A stretch of 64,000 nt of DNA from JADGHX01 sp037200125 (GTDB lineage Bacteria; Pseudomonadota; Gammaproteobacteria; Steroidobacterales; Steroidobacteraceae): NCBI GenBank assembly GCA_037200125.1, contig JBBCGS010000005.1, positions 682,001-746,000 of the forward strand. The letters are read 5' to 3'. Numbering within the stretch: position 1 is the first letter of the stretch; each line of letters starts with the position of its first letter. A program made the position numbers and the translations under genes. The notes under the pieces were generated by a model. It was not told the DNA's origin, did no database searches, and worked only from the letters and a program-made list of their open reading frames with translations. Below are positions 1-9,559 of the stretch, piece after piece.

Positions 1-36
1 AATAAGCGAATGACGACAAAGCTTGAGGTAGGGGGA

Positions 37-2511
37 ATGCGCAAGAGCGGAGCATTGTTCAAACATGCGCTGATGCTGGCCGCTGCCTGTGTGCCGCTGG
101 CCGCACTGACCCTTTCACCGGGGGTCGCGGAGGGCCAGGCACAGGCGGCCAACCCAGCCCCCGCGAAGCATTTCGAAGAGCTGATCAGCAACAACTGCCT
201 GAAGTGCCATAACACGACGGACTGGGCCGGAGGCTTGGCTCTGGACACCCTCGATGTGGCCCAGGCCGGCCAGGACCCGGAAGTCTGGGAAAAGGCCATC
301 GGCAAACTGCGCGGTCGGCTCATGCCTCCCGCCGGAGAGAAGCAGCCGAGCCAGACCGACGTCGATGCGTTTGTCCGTTATCTCGAGACGTCCGTGGATG
401 CGGCCGCGAAAGACCAGAAGGTCGGCCATGTCCCCATCCAGCGTCTGAACCGCGTCGAGTTTGCGGCGACGGTGCGACAGCTCGTCGGGGTGGAGGTCGA
501 CGCGAAGCAGGTTCTGCCCACCGAGATCGAGGTCGAGGGATTCAACAATATCGCCGGCGCGCTCGGCATGTCCCCGTCCTTCATGGAGCAGTACCTCTCG
601 GCAGCCCGCAGGGTCGCGATACGCGCGGTCGGCGAACCGGTTCCGAAAATGGCTAGCGTCTTCTACGGCGGTGGCGGGGGTGGCGGCGGCCAGGCCGGGC
701 CCGGCTTCGGTCAGAACACCCATCGCGACGGGCTCCCCCTGGGCACGCGCGGCGGCGTCAGTTTTACGCACGTCTTCCCTGCGGACGGCGAATATCGCTT
801 CAACTTCCTGGAAGGCGACAGCATCGACGCGGGCCTCTATCCCCGCGGCATGGAAACCGCAGCCACGCTCGTCATCCTGGTGGATGGCAAGGAAGTAGCT
901 CGCCGTGAGATCGGCGGATCGGAAGACCTGACCCTCGCGGACCGCGACGGCCCGAAAGGTCGCCTGGCGCTCGTTGCCAAGGTGTCGGGCATCCCGGCGC
1001 ACATCACGGCCGGCGCGCACAACGTGACCGCGACATTCATCGAACGATCGTGGGCGATGAGCAACGACCCGACCGGCGCCGGCCGCGTCAACGGCATGCC
1101 GATCATTCGGGATGGCGTGCAGGTGGTGGGGCCGTTCCAGCCCCAGGGTCTGTCGCTGAGCGAGAGCCGCGCGAAGATTTTCGTCTGCCAGCCCAGGAGC
1201 GCGGAGGAAGAAAAACCCTGCGCGGAGAAGATCACGCGACACCTGGCCACGCAGGCGTTCCGCCGCCCCGCGACGGATGCGGATGTGAAGCTGCTGATGA
1301 AGTTCTACGACATCGGTCGCGCGGAACAAGGCGGGTTCGACTCGGGCGTGACGGAGCTCGTCACGGCGGTGCTCTCGAGCCCCGACTTCCTCTATCGCGC
1401 TATCTCGACGTCGCCCACGCCGAACGACACGCGCCAGCTGAGCGATCTGGAGCTGGCCTCGCGCCTCTCGTTCTTCATCTGGAGCGAGGGCCCCGACGAG
1501 CAGTTGCTCGGCCTCGCGGCCAACAAGAAGTTGTCCGATCCCGCGGTCATGCAGGCGCAAGTCACCCGCATGCTCAAGGATCCGCGCGCCAATTCGCTGG
1601 TCGAGAACTTCGCGCTGTCGTGGCTGAACCTGGACGAGCTCGAACAGGTCGAGCCGCTGGATCGCGCGTTCAACGCCAACATGCGGCGCAATTTCGAGAC
1701 GGAGATCCGCCTGTTCCTCGCGAGTGTGCTGCTCGAGAATCGCAGCGTCATGGATCTGCTCAACGCGGATTGGACGTTCGTCAACGATTCGCTCGCCCGG
1801 CAGTACGACATCCCCGGAGTGCTCGGCTCGCAGTTCCGGCGCGTGACGCTCGAGAACGAGAATCGCTGGGGCTTGCTCGGCAAGGCGGCGGTGCAACTGC
1901 GTACGTCCTACGGCGACCGAACCTCGCCGGTGCTGCGTGGTGCCTGGGTGCTCGATCGGATCATGGGCACGCCGCCTACGCCGCCGCCGCCCGGCGTCGT
2001 GACGGATCTGTCGATCCACGAAGGGCAGAAGCCCACGACAGTGCGCGCGCGCCTGGAGAACCATCGCCAGAACCCCACGTGCAAAGGCTGTCACGGTCTC
2101 ATCGACCCGCCGGGTCTCGCGCTCGAGAACTTCGACGTAACGGGGCGCTGGCGCGACGTCGATGCCGTGGCGAAGGAGCAGATCGACCCGACGGCCGAGA
2201 TGTCGAGCGGGTTCGTTCTGCATGGCCCGACGGACTTGCGTCACTACCTCACGAGTCATCCGGACCAGTTCCCGACGACCGTGACGAAGCGCCTGATGAT
2301 GTACGCACTCAATCGCGAGACCGAGTATTACGACATGCCCGAAGTCCGGCGGATCGTGCACGCCGCCGCCGGCACCAACTACACGTTCGACGCGATCGTC
2401 ACCGGAATCGTGAACAGCGATGCCTTCCGCCGTCAGGGGCCTGAACTGGCACCGAAGGCGAAAGTAGCGTCCGCGGACACCGCGGCAACGAAACAGCCAG
2501 AGAGGAAATAG
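37..2511 (+). CDS. DUF1592-family exported protein with two CxxCH haem-c motifs
   Basis: Large exported protein of the planctomycete-type family built from DUF1587, DUF1592, DUF1588 and DUF1585 modules; biochemical role unknown. The start at 37 is preferred over the in-frame ATG at 10 because GAGGTAGGGG lies just upstream and a signal peptide follows directly. A CLKCH motif sits near residues 54-58 followed by NTTDWAGGL, and a second, CKGCH, near residue 682 followed by DPPGLALENFD. Both match c-type haem attachment sites, so a periplasmic or envelope redox protein is inferred. A glycine-rich stretch (FYGGGGGGGG) lies near residue 210. At 824 residues it has normal family length. It opens a four-gene operon, ending 3 nt before the DUF1552 gene, and has a shorter relative at 22753-25050. 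Family assignment is firm; haem binding is inferred from motifs. Confidence 0.9.
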   Translation: MRKSGALFKHALMLAAACVPLAALTLSPGVAEGQAQAANPAPAKHFEELISNNCLKCHNTTDWAGGLALDTLDVAQAGQDPEVWEKAIGKLRGRLMPPAGEKQPSQTDVDAFVRYLETSVDAAAKDQKVGHVPIQRLNRVEFAATVRQLVGVEVDAKQVLPTEIEVEGFNNIAGALGMSPSFMEQYLSAARRVAIRAVGEPVPKMASVFYGGGGGGGGQAGPGFGQNTHRDGLPLGTRGGVSFTHVFPADGEYRFNFLEGDSIDAGLYPRGMETAATLVILVDGKEVARREIGGSEDLTLADRDGPKGRLALVAKVSGIPAHITAGAHNVTATFIERSWAMSNDPTGAGRVNGMPIIRDGVQVVGPFQPQGLSLSESRAKIFVCQPRSAEEEKPCAEKITRHLATQAFRRPATDADVKLLMKFYDIGRAEQGGFDSGVTELVTAVLSSPDFLYRAISTSPTPNDTRQLSDLELASRLSFFIWSEGPDEQLLGLAANKKLSDPAVMQAQVTRMLKDPRANSLVENFALSWLNLDELEQVEPLDRAFNANMRRNFETEIRLFLASVLLENRSVMDLLNADWTFVNDSLARQYDIPGVLGSQFRRVTLENENRWGLLGKAAVQLRTSYGDRTSPVLRGAWVLDRIMGTPPTPPPPGVVTDLSIHEGQKPTTVRARLENHRQNPTCKGCHGLIDPPGLALENFDVTGRWRDVDAVAKEQIDPTAEMSSGFVLHGPTDLRHYLTSHPDQFPTTVTKRLMMYALNRETEYYDMPEVRRIVHAAAGTNYTFDAIVTGIVNSDAFRRQGPELAPKAKVASADTAATKQPERK

Positions 2512-2514
2512 GCC

Positions 2515-3864
2515 ATGGCCGTGTTCCTGACGAAGAAGTATCTGTCCCGTCGCACGTTCCTGCGCGGCACTGGCGTGGCCATGGCTCTGCCGTTCCTGGA
2601 TGCCATGGTTCCGGCGTCCACCGCGCTGGCCCAGACCGCGGCCGCACCGAAAACCCGTGCGGGGTTCTTCTATCTCCCGCATGGCACGATCATGAACAAC
2701 ACGCCGTTCGGGAAGGAGGTCGACTTCTGGACTTCCACCGGCAAGGGCTCGGACTTCACGCTTGGCAAGACGCTTGCGTCGCTCGAGCCGCTGAAGAAGT
2801 ACGTCACGACGTTCGAGGGTATCGAGAACACCGCCGCGGGCGGCTCCGTGCACACGCTCAACCCGGCGACGTGGCTGTCCTGCGTACGCCCGGACACCGC
2901 GGCGAAGAACGCGAGCATGTCCATCACGCTCGATCAGGTGATTGCGCAGAAGCTCGGACAAAAAACCGCCTTGCCTTCGCTGGAGGTTTCTTCGGAAACC
3001 ACCATCCAGGTGGCCGCGTGCGGTGGCGCGGGCTGCTACTACGCTTCGACGACATCGTACTCAGGCCCGAACACACCGCTGCCGATGGAATACAACCCGC
3101 GCAAGGTGTTCATCCAGCTCATGGGTGAAGGCGACACGGCGGCCGAACGCGAAGCGCTGTTACGCAAGAACTCCAGCATCCTGGACATGGTTTCCGAGCG
3201 TGCGAAGGCGCTGAGCAATGATCTCGGCCCCGGCGACAAGGCGCGGCTCTCGGATTATCTCGACACCGTTCGCGAGATCGAGCGGCGCGTGACCATGGCG
3301 GGCTCGCGCGACCTCAAGGGCATCAAGGTGCCGGACGCGCCGGTCGGTGAGCTCGAGGACTTCGACAAGCAAGTGCGGCTCATGTTCGATCTCGTCGCGC
3401 TGGCCTATCAGGCGGATCTCACGCGCGTCGCTTCATACGTGATGGTCGCCGAAGGCACCAACCGCACGTACAACCACGTCGGCGTGCCGGACTCCTTCCA
3501 CCCGGTCAGCCATCACTCGAATGACAAGGAGCGCATTCGCCGCCTCACGTTGATCCAGAAATATCACATGGATCGGTTCGGCGACTTTCTGCAGAAGCTC
3601 GCCAACACGAAGGATGGCGACGGCAGCGTGCTCGACCATTCGCTGTTCCTCTACGGCTCGAACATGGGCAACAGCAATCAGCACGACAACTTCCCGTTGC
3701 CGGCGGTTCTGGTCGGCGGCGCCAACGGCGCGCATGTCGGCGGCAAGAACCTCGCGCTGCCCGCGCGCACGCCGCTGGCCAACCTGCACCTGACGATCCT
3801 GAAGAAGCTCGGGATCGAGCAGGCGAGCTTCGGCAACAGCACCGGCATCATCACCGAAGTATGA
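2515..3864 (+). CDS. DUF1552 family protein, Tat-exported
   Basis: Protein of 449 residues belonging to DUF1552, a family of unknown function that commonly lies beside DUF1592 genes. The N-terminus carries a twin-arginine signal (SRRTFLRG at residues 11-18, a hydrophobic stretch, then an ALAQ cleavage region), so it is probably folded in the cytoplasm and exported by Tat. Family hallmarks visible here include FFYLPHGTIMN near the start, VREIERRV in the middle and HHSNDKERI with DHSLFLYGSNMG in the C-terminal half. The start follows AGAGGAAATAGGCC and lies 3 nt after the upstream stop. The paralogue at 21424-22740 is paired with the other DUF1592 gene in the same way. Pairing suggests the two products work together in the envelope, but no reaction is established. 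Confidence 0.9.
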   Translation: MAVFLTKKYLSRRTFLRGTGVAMALPFLDAMVPASTALAQTAAAPKTRAGFFYLPHGTIMNNTPFGKEVDFWTSTGKGSDFTLGKTLASLEPLKKYVTTFEGIENTAAGGSVHTLNPATWLSCVRPDTAAKNASMSITLDQVIAQKLGQKTALPSLEVSSETTIQVAACGGAGCYYASTTSYSGPNTPLPMEYNPRKVFIQLMGEGDTAAEREALLRKNSSILDMVSERAKALSNDLGPGDKARLSDYLDTVREIERRVTMAGSRDLKGIKVPDAPVGELEDFDKQVRLMFDLVALAYQADLTRVASYVMVAEGTNRTYNHVGVPDSFHPVSHHSNDKERIRRLTLIQKYHMDRFGDFLQKLANTKDGDGSVLDHSLFLYGSNMGNSNQHDNFPLPAVLVGGANGAHVGGKNLALPARTPLANLHLTILKKLGIEQASFGNSTGIITEV

Positions 3865-4835
3865 AGACGACTGATCGTAGAAGCTTTCTGCAGGCCGGCC
3901 TGGGCGGAATCGCGGGGCTCGCAGCGGTGCCGCTCGTTGGTGGCATTGCGGGCTGCCAGCAAACTCCCGTGCGGCCGTCGAGCGGGTCGACGAGCGCGGT
4001 GCGCACGACGACTGCGGTGACGAGCGAAAAGCTGACCGAGCGCGTGACGCTCATCGGCGGCGTGCCGGGGAATGTGACCGCGCTGGCCTCTGACGACGGC
4101 GTGTTGCTCGTCGACAGCGGCGCGGTGGATTCGGCCCGCGCCGTCAAAACGAAACTCGGCGGCGCCAAGGTGCGCACGCTGTTCAACACGCACTATCACG
4201 CGGACCAGACCGGTGGGAACGCGCTCTTCGCCGCGGCGGGCGCGGAAATCCACTCGCACGTGATCACGCGTCAATGGCTCTCGACGGACTTCTACGTGCC
4301 AGCGGACGACCGTTGGGTGAAGGCGTCCCCGAAAGCCGGTTGGCCCACGAAGACCTTCCGCGAGAAAGGCGAGATGAAGGCCGGCGCGGAACGCGTCGAA
4401 TACGGCTATTTGCTCGAAGCGCACACACGCGGCGACATCTATGTGTTCTTCCGCGACTCCAACGTGCTGGCGGTCGGCGATGTCGCCTCGCCTCTGCGCG
4501 ACCCGGCCCTGGACTGGTACACCGGCGGCTGGCTCGGCGGCCGCGTCGACGCGATGGATGATCTCCTCGCGCTGGCGAAGGACGACACCAAGATCGTTCC
4601 CGCCTACGGCGCGGTGATGACGCGCGCGCAGCTGCAAGCCGAGCGCGACATGATGCTGAAGCTCTACGACCGGACGACGGACCTCACCGACAAGGGCCGC
4701 AGCGCGCAGGACATGCTCGAAGCCGGCGTTCTCAAGGAAGTGAACCGCGAGTTCAAGGATCCCTACCGCTTCCTCTACGACGTCTGCAAAGGCCACTGGG
4801 CCCACTACACGAATTTCGGGGGCAACATTGTTTAA
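3861..4835 (+). CDS. MBL-fold metallo-hydrolase, exported, possible lipoprotein
   Basis: Metallo-beta-lactamase-fold protein of 324 residues. The zinc motif HYHADQ is at residues 111-116 (H111, H113, D115), preceded by the usual LVDSGAV strand and followed by a later GDVASP region where a further ligand is expected. The N-terminus contains DRRSFLQAG, a Tat-like motif, then a hydrophobic stretch ending in GIAGC, a plausible lipobox with Cys32, so a Tat-exported membrane-anchored lipoprotein is likely. The ATG overlaps the DUF1552 stop (ATGA), indicating translational coupling. The substrate cannot be told from sequence; family members include lactonases, glyoxalase II and beta-lactamases. Confidence 0.85.
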   Translation: MKTTDRRSFLQAGLGGIAGLAAVPLVGGIAGCQQTPVRPSSGSTSAVRTTTAVTSEKLTERVTLIGGVPGNVTALASDDGVLLVDSGAVDSARAVKTKLGGAKVRTLFNTHYHADQTGGNALFAAAGAEIHSHVITRQWLSTDFYVPADDRWVKASPKAGWPTKTFREKGEMKAGAERVEYGYLLEAHTRGDIYVFFRDSNVLAVGDVASPLRDPALDWYTGGWLGGRVDAMDDLLALAKDDTKIVPAYGAVMTRAQLQAERDMMLKLYDRTTDLTDKGRSAQDMLEAGVLKEVNREFKDPYRFLYDVCKGHWAHYTNFGGNIV

Positions 4836-6516
4836 GTCGACCGTCCGCGCCGGGGGGCTGGCCGCGGTGCTGGCGCTCGGGGTGGCATTTTCAAGCACCG
4901 CGTTCGCGCAGGAAACGCTCGGCGATCTCATTCGCGCCGGTCAGCGCGACGCCGTGCTGGCCGCGATTACCTCGCCCGATCTCGATGTGAATGTTGCCGA
5001 GGCCGACGGCTCCACTCCTCTACTGTGGGCAACGTACAAAGTCGATCATGATCTGGTGCGCGCGCTGCTGAAGGCCGGCGCGAAGGCCAACGTCACCAAT
5101 CGCTTTGGCGCCTCCCCGCTTACCGAGGCGGTGAAGCTGGGTGACGCCGATCTCGTTCGCATGCTGCTCGACGGGCGCGCGGATCCGGACTCGGCCAATC
5201 AGGACGGTCAGACCGCGCTCATGCTGGCGTCGACCGTCGGCTCGCTGCCGATTGCGCAGCTGCTGATCTCCAAGGGCGCGAAAGTGAATGCCGTCGAAAG
5301 CTTCCGCGGCCAGACCGCGCTCATGTGGGCGGCGGCGGGAAATTATCCGGAGATCGTCGATCTTCTGCTGTCTCGCCGTGCGGATGTGAAAGTACGCGCG
5401 AAGTACGACGACTGGCCGCGGCAGATGACTTCGGAGCCGCGAGCGCAGTTTCGCCAGACCGGCGGCCTCACCGCCCTGCTCTACGCGACTCGCTCGGGCT
5501 GCTATCGCTGCGTCGTCTCGCTCGTCAAGGCGGGTGCGGACGTCAATCAGCCGAACCCGGACGGCATCACGCCGCTGATCAACGCCATCGACAATCGCGG
5601 CTACGACATCGCGATGTTCCTGCTCGACAACGGCGCGAACCCGAGCACGTGGGATATGACCGGCCGCACGCCCGTCTACGTCGCCGTGGACATGAACTCC
5701 TACAGCGGCGCGAGTGGCGCCGGCAACGGTAACTTCCAGGGCTTCGGCGAGCCGCCCGGCCCGCCACGTCCGCCGAACAAGGCCACGGCGCTGGATGTCG
5801 CCAACCGGCTGCTCGGCATGGGCGTCGATCCCAATCACGAGCTCACGCGCATGCGGCCGAACGGCAACGGCCGCGGACGCTTCGCCGACTACATGATGCG
5901 CGGTGGCACGGGCCCCGTGATGATCGCCACACTGACCTACGACGATGAGGCGATTGCGCTGCTGATGAAGCACGGCGCCGAAGTGGATGCGCCCAACGTG
6001 TTCCAGATCACGCCGTTGATGGCGGCCGCGGGCATGAGCGGATCGGCCCGCGGTGGCACGGGCAGTGCCATCGGTGGTGGTCCCGCTGGCGGCCGCCAGC
6101 AAGTCGACGTGCAGGCGCGCGCGATCAAGGTGATGGATCTGCTGCTCGACGGCGGGGCGAACATCAACGCGCGCGTGGTGGATAGCCATACGCGCACGGC
6201 CAAGCTCATCGCCTATGTTCAGGGGCGCGATCACGAGGGCCAGACCGCGATCTTCTCCGCGGCCGAAGCGGGATGGGATCGGGTCGTGAAGCACATGATC
6301 GAGCGCGGCGCGGATCCGATGGTGCGCGATGCGGCCGGCAAGACGGCGCTCGACTTCGCACGCTCACCGCCGCCGGCCGGGCCTGGTGGGGCTCAGGGAG
6401 GCGGCGGACCGCTAGCGGCGGCGAGCCGTGCGGCAACTGTGGCGCTTCTGGAAGCGGCCATGAAGTCAGGGGACGCGGGAAGCGCCGCGCCCCAGACGAC
6501 GAGCACTGCTCCGTAG
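4828..6516 (+). CDS. exported ankyrin-repeat protein (TTG start)
   Basis: Secreted protein of 562 residues made almost entirely of ankyrin repeats. A Sec signal peptide (hydrophobic core, cleavage near AFAQ) is followed by about eight repeats with recurring signatures such as G-x-TPLLWA, LLKAGAKANV, GQTALMLAS, LISKGAKVN and LLDNGANPS. Glycine/proline-rich insertions separate later repeats (near residues 290-315 and 400-425). The start is TTG at 4828-4830, seven bases downstream of a GGGGG purine run and overlapping the MBL stop by 8 nt; no ATG fits the signal peptide. Ankyrin repeats are protein-binding scaffolds, so the product may organise the DUF1592/DUF1552 pair in the periplasm (inference). 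A paralogue at 25050-26606 occupies the equivalent neighbourhood. The gene ends exactly where rlmE ends on the other strand. Confidence 0.9.
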   Translation: MFKSTVRAGGLAAVLALGVAFSSTAFAQETLGDLIRAGQRDAVLAAITSPDLDVNVAEADGSTPLLWATYKVDHDLVRALLKAGAKANVTNRFGASPLTEAVKLGDADLVRMLLDGRADPDSANQDGQTALMLASTVGSLPIAQLLISKGAKVNAVESFRGQTALMWAAAGNYPEIVDLLLSRRADVKVRAKYDDWPRQMTSEPRAQFRQTGGLTALLYATRSGCYRCVVSLVKAGADVNQPNPDGITPLINAIDNRGYDIAMFLLDNGANPSTWDMTGRTPVYVAVDMNSYSGASGAGNGNFQGFGEPPGPPRPPNKATALDVANRLLGMGVDPNHELTRMRPNGNGRGRFADYMMRGGTGPVMIATLTYDDEAIALLMKHGAEVDAPNVFQITPLMAAAGMSGSARGGTGSAIGGGPAGGRQQVDVQARAIKVMDLLLDGGANINARVVDSHTRTAKLIAYVQGRDHEGQTAIFSAAEAGWDRVVKHMIERGADPMVRDAAGKTALDFARSPPPAGPGGAQGGGGPLAAASRAATVALLEAAMKSGDAGSAAPQTTSTAP

Positions 6517-7137
6517 TTAGCCTCTAAAACCCTTCGCCACCAGATAAACCTCGCTCGACTCCTTGCGCGAGGCCGCTGGCTTGCGAATCGTCACTTTGGA
6601 GAAGTGCGCGCGCAGCTGCTTCAGGTACTCATCCGATCCCGAGCCCTGAAACATCTTGGCCACGAAGGTGGCGCCGGGCTTCAGCGTCTTGCACACGGTG
6701 TCGAGCGCCAGCTCGAGGAAATAGATCGTCGAGGCCTGATCGGCGGACGCGATCCCCGTGATGTTCGGCGCGATGTCGGAAATGATGAGGTCGAATTTGT
6801 CGCCGCCGACCCAGTCGAGCACCTGCTGAACGACCGCGTCTTCGGTGAAATCGCCCTGGATGAAATCGACGTTCTTGATGGCGTCCATCGGCAGGATGTC
6901 GGTCGCCAGCACCCGTCCCTTGGCGCCGACGAGCTTGCCGGCCACCTGCGACCAGCCGCCGGGCGCCGAGCCCAGATCCATGATCCGCATGCCGGGGCGG
7001 ATCAGTTTGTCCTTCTCGTTGAGCTCAGTCAGCTTGTAGGCCGAGCGCGACCGATAGCCGTCCTTTTGCGCCTGCTTGACGAAGGGATCGCTGAGATGTC
7101 GGGACAGCCAGCTGGCGCTGCTTTTGGTTCGGGCCAT
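6517..7137 (-). CDS. rlmE: 23S rRNA (uridine-2552-2'-O)-methyltransferase RlmE (FtsJ)
   Basis: SAM-dependent methyltransferase that 2'-O-methylates U2552 of 23S rRNA during large-subunit maturation in the cytoplasm. The 206-residue length with a start at 7137 (MARTKSSASW) matches the family's roughly 209 residues. Diagnostic motifs are the SAM-binding DLGSAPGGWSQ, DFTED, DIAPNITG and a late VAKMFQGSG strand; the catalytic lysine region RSAYKL is present near the N-terminus. A longer in-frame start at 7221 exists but only adds sequence lying in the divergent promoter region. It is convergent with the ankyrin gene with no gap, and divergent from the FAD dehydrogenase, so the two share a short 70-nt control region. 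Confidence 0.95.
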   Translation of the reverse strand: MARTKSSASWLSRHLSDPFVKQAQKDGYRSRSAYKLTELNEKDKLIRPGMRIMDLGSAPGGWSQVAGKLVGAKGRVLATDILPMDAIKNVDFIQGDFTEDAVVQQVLDWVGGDKFDLIISDIAPNITGIASADQASTIYFLELALDTVCKTLKPGATFVAKMFQGSGSDEYLKQLRAHFSKVTIRKPAASRKESSEVYLVAKGFRG

Positions 7138-7210
7138 TTTTCCGGGGAGGTACGCGCTAGAATTGGCGGATTCTACCCCTCTGCCGGATTTACCGGCCAG
7201 GAAGACGTCG

Positions 7211-8815
7211 GTGATCCGCATTACCGAGTTGGCGTTGCCGCTCGATTACACCCCCGAGACGCTCCGGCAGGCTGTTCTGAAGCGCCTTGCCCTCCCGCCA
7301 GCCGAGCTGGTCGATTTGACCTTGTTCAAGCGCAGCTACGACGCGCGCAAGAAAAACAGCGGGATTCTTTTCATCTGCATCGTCGACGTCACCGTGCGCG
7401 ACGAAGCCGCGGTGTTGAAGCGCCTCGCACGGGATCGGCAGGTAGGCGTCGCCCCGGACACGAGCTATCACCCGGTCGCGCAGGCGCCCTCACAACTCAA
7501 GGAACGCCCGCTGGTCATCGGGTTTGGCCCCTGTGGGCTGTTCGCGGCGCTGCTGCTCGCGCAGATGGGCTTCAAACCCATCGTGCTGGAACGGGGCCGC
7601 GACGTGCGACGGCGCACCCAGGACACCTGGGCGCTATGGCGAAAAAACACGCTGACACCGGAGTCCAACGTGCAATTTGGCGAGGGTGGCGCCGGCCTGT
7701 TTTCCGACGGCAAGCTCTACAGCCAGATCAAAGATCCGAAGTTCTACGGCCGCAAGGTCATGCACGAGTTCGTGCGTGCCGGCGCGCCGGCGGAAATTCT
7801 CCATGTGAGCAAGCCGCACATCGGCACCTTTCGGCTGACGGGTGTGGTGGCTGCCATGCGTGACGAGATCATTTCGCTGGGCGGTGAAGTGCGGTTCGAG
7901 AGCCGGGTTACCGATCTGCTCATCGAACAGGGCCAGATCGAAGGCGTGGTGCTTGCGAGTGGCGAGACGCTGCGGAGCCGGCATGTGGTGCTCGCGCTCG
8001 GGCACAGCTCGCGCGACACGTTGCGCATGTTGGAGCGGCGGCGCGTGTTCCTCGAGGCCAAGCCCTTCGCCATCGGGTTTCGTATCGAGCATCCGCAGTC
8101 GCTGATCGATGTCGCGCGTCTTGGCCGCTTCGCCGGCCGCCCTGAACTGGGCGCCGCCGATTACAAGCTCGTGCATCACGCGAGCAACGGACGTTCCGTG
8201 TACAGCTTCTGCATGTGCCCGGGCGGTACTGTGGTTGCCGCGACCTCCGAGCCGGAGCGCGTGGTCACCAATGGCATGAGCCAGTATTCGCGCAACGAGC
8301 GCAATGCCAATGCGGGCATCGTGGTGGCGATCAATCCCGAGCCGGACTTCCCCGGCGGCACGCTCGCAGGCGTTGCGCTACAGGAAGCGCTGGAATCCAA
8401 GGCCTATGTATTGGGCGGCAGCGACTACTGCGCACCCGGCCAGTTGGTGGGTGATTTCCTGCGCGGCGTTGGGTCCACACAGCTCGGCGAAGTCACGCCT
8501 TCTTACACACCCGGCGTGCGGCTGGGCGATTTGTCACAGGCACTGCCGGCTTACGCCATCGATGCCATGCGGGAGGCATTGCCCGCGTTCGGCAAACAGA
8601 TCCGCGGCTTCGATCGTGAAGACGCCGTGCTCACTGGCGTCGAGAGCCGCACCTCTTCTCCCGTTCGCATTACCCGCGACGCGGAGTCGCTGCAGAGTCT
8701 CAATACGCGCGGGCTTTATCCGTGCGGTGAAGGCGCGGGATATGCCGGCGGCATTCTCTCGGCGGGTGTCGATGGCATCAAGGTGGCTGAAGCGGTCGCG
8801 CGGAGCCTGTCATGA
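7211..8815 (+). CDS. NAD(P)/FAD-dependent dehydrogenase, COG2509 family
   Basis: Cytoplasmic flavoprotein of 534 residues resembling the uncharacterised FAD-dependent dehydrogenases of COG2509. The dinucleotide-binding GFGPCGLFAALLLAQMG lies near residue 98 and is followed by VLERG; QFGEGGAGLFSDGKL and CMCPGG are typical of this family, and the C-terminal GEGAGYAGGI contacts FAD. The GTG start at 7211 is chosen because AGGAAG precedes it at good spacing and the protein then begins VIRITELALPLDY, the conserved N-terminus; longer in-frame starts would overlap rlmE. The final ATGA overlaps the next gene, indicating a two-gene operon. The physiological substrate is unknown. Confidence 0.9.
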   Translation: MIRITELALPLDYTPETLRQAVLKRLALPPAELVDLTLFKRSYDARKKNSGILFICIVDVTVRDEAAVLKRLARDRQVGVAPDTSYHPVAQAPSQLKERPLVIGFGPCGLFAALLLAQMGFKPIVLERGRDVRRRTQDTWALWRKNTLTPESNVQFGEGGAGLFSDGKLYSQIKDPKFYGRKVMHEFVRAGAPAEILHVSKPHIGTFRLTGVVAAMRDEIISLGGEVRFESRVTDLLIEQGQIEGVVLASGETLRSRHVVLALGHSSRDTLRMLERRRVFLEAKPFAIGFRIEHPQSLIDVARLGRFAGRPELGAADYKLVHHASNGRSVYSFCMCPGGTVVAATSEPERVVTNGMSQYSRNERNANAGIVVAINPEPDFPGGTLAGVALQEALESKAYVLGGSDYCAPGQLVGDFLRGVGSTQLGEVTPSYTPGVRLGDLSQALPAYAIDAMREALPAFGKQIRGFDREDAVLTGVESRTSSPVRITRDAESLQSLNTRGLYPCGEGAGYAGGILSAGVDGIKVAEAVARSLS

Positions 8816-9537
8816 AATTCGAGGACATCAAGAAACTCCATCAGAAGAAGTTTCGCGAGGAGTTCGGCTTCTTCCTTCTGGAAGGCGAGCATCTGGTGCA
8901 GGAGCTGCAGAAGGCGGCGGTTCATGACGAGCGCCTGCGCACGAGCGAGATCTATCTCACGCGGGAATATGAGCACTGGCCGAGGACGCTCACGACACAC
9001 GTCGTCAACTCACGCCATATGACGCAGATCAGCGAAACGCGCGCACCGCAGGGGATTGCCGCGGTGGTGCCGCTGTTGACGGCACCGGCGGCCCAGCCCG
9101 GCGAGCGCGCCATCTATCTGCACGAGATCCAGGATCCGGGAAATCTCGGCACCATTCTGCGCACGCTCGCCTGGTTTGGGAAATTCCGCTGTTTGCTCAG
9201 CCCCAATAGCGTGGACGTGCACAACGGCAAGGCCGTGCGCGCGAGCATGGGCGCGATCTTTCATGTGCCGGTGGAGATCGATGTGCCGATGGAGGCGCTC
9301 CCGGCGCGGTTCGCGCGGATCGCGAGTCTCGATCTGCAAGGCGAGCCGATCGCCGCGCCGGAGTTTCGCGATTTCGACTGTTACATCTACGGCAATGAGG
9401 CGCGCGGTTTGCCGCGCGAGGCGTTGGCTGGGATGAATGCAAAGCCGTTCACGATTGCCGGAACCGGAACGATCGAATCGTTGAACGTCGCGGCGACGGT
9501 AAACATCTGTCAGTACGAACTGGGCCGGCCGTCGTAG
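8812..9537 (+). CDS. SpoU/TrmH-family RNA 2'-O-methyltransferase
   Basis: Trefoil-knot (SPOUT) methyltransferase of 241 residues that would transfer a methyl group from SAM to a ribose 2'-OH in tRNA or rRNA. All three SpoU motifs are visible: motif 1 IQDPGNLGTILRT, motif 2 YIYGNEARGLP and motif 3 TIESLNVAATVNICQYEL. The N-terminal part (KFREEFGFFLLEGEHLVQEL) matches the substrate-binding domain of RlmB/TrmH-like proteins. The start overlaps the stop of the FAD dehydrogenase (ATGA). The RNA target cannot be assigned from sequence alone. Confidence 0.92.
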   Translation: MKFEDIKKLHQKKFREEFGFFLLEGEHLVQELQKAAVHDERLRTSEIYLTREYEHWPRTLTTHVVNSRHMTQISETRAPQGIAAVVPLLTAPAAQPGERAIYLHEIQDPGNLGTILRTLAWFGKFRCLLSPNSVDVHNGKAVRASMGAIFHVPVEIDVPMEALPARFARIASLDLQGEPIAAPEFRDFDCYIYGNEARGLPREALAGMNAKPFTIAGTGTIESLNVAATVNICQYELGRPS

Positions 9538-9559
9538 ATCACGACGGTGACTGCGACCT

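Noticed and set aside
115..2961. 948-residue minus ORF opposite the DUF1592 and DUF1552 genes
   Set aside because: Arginine- and histidine-rich antisense shadow caused by high GC; the plus strand encodes recognisable families with signal peptides over the whole stretch.
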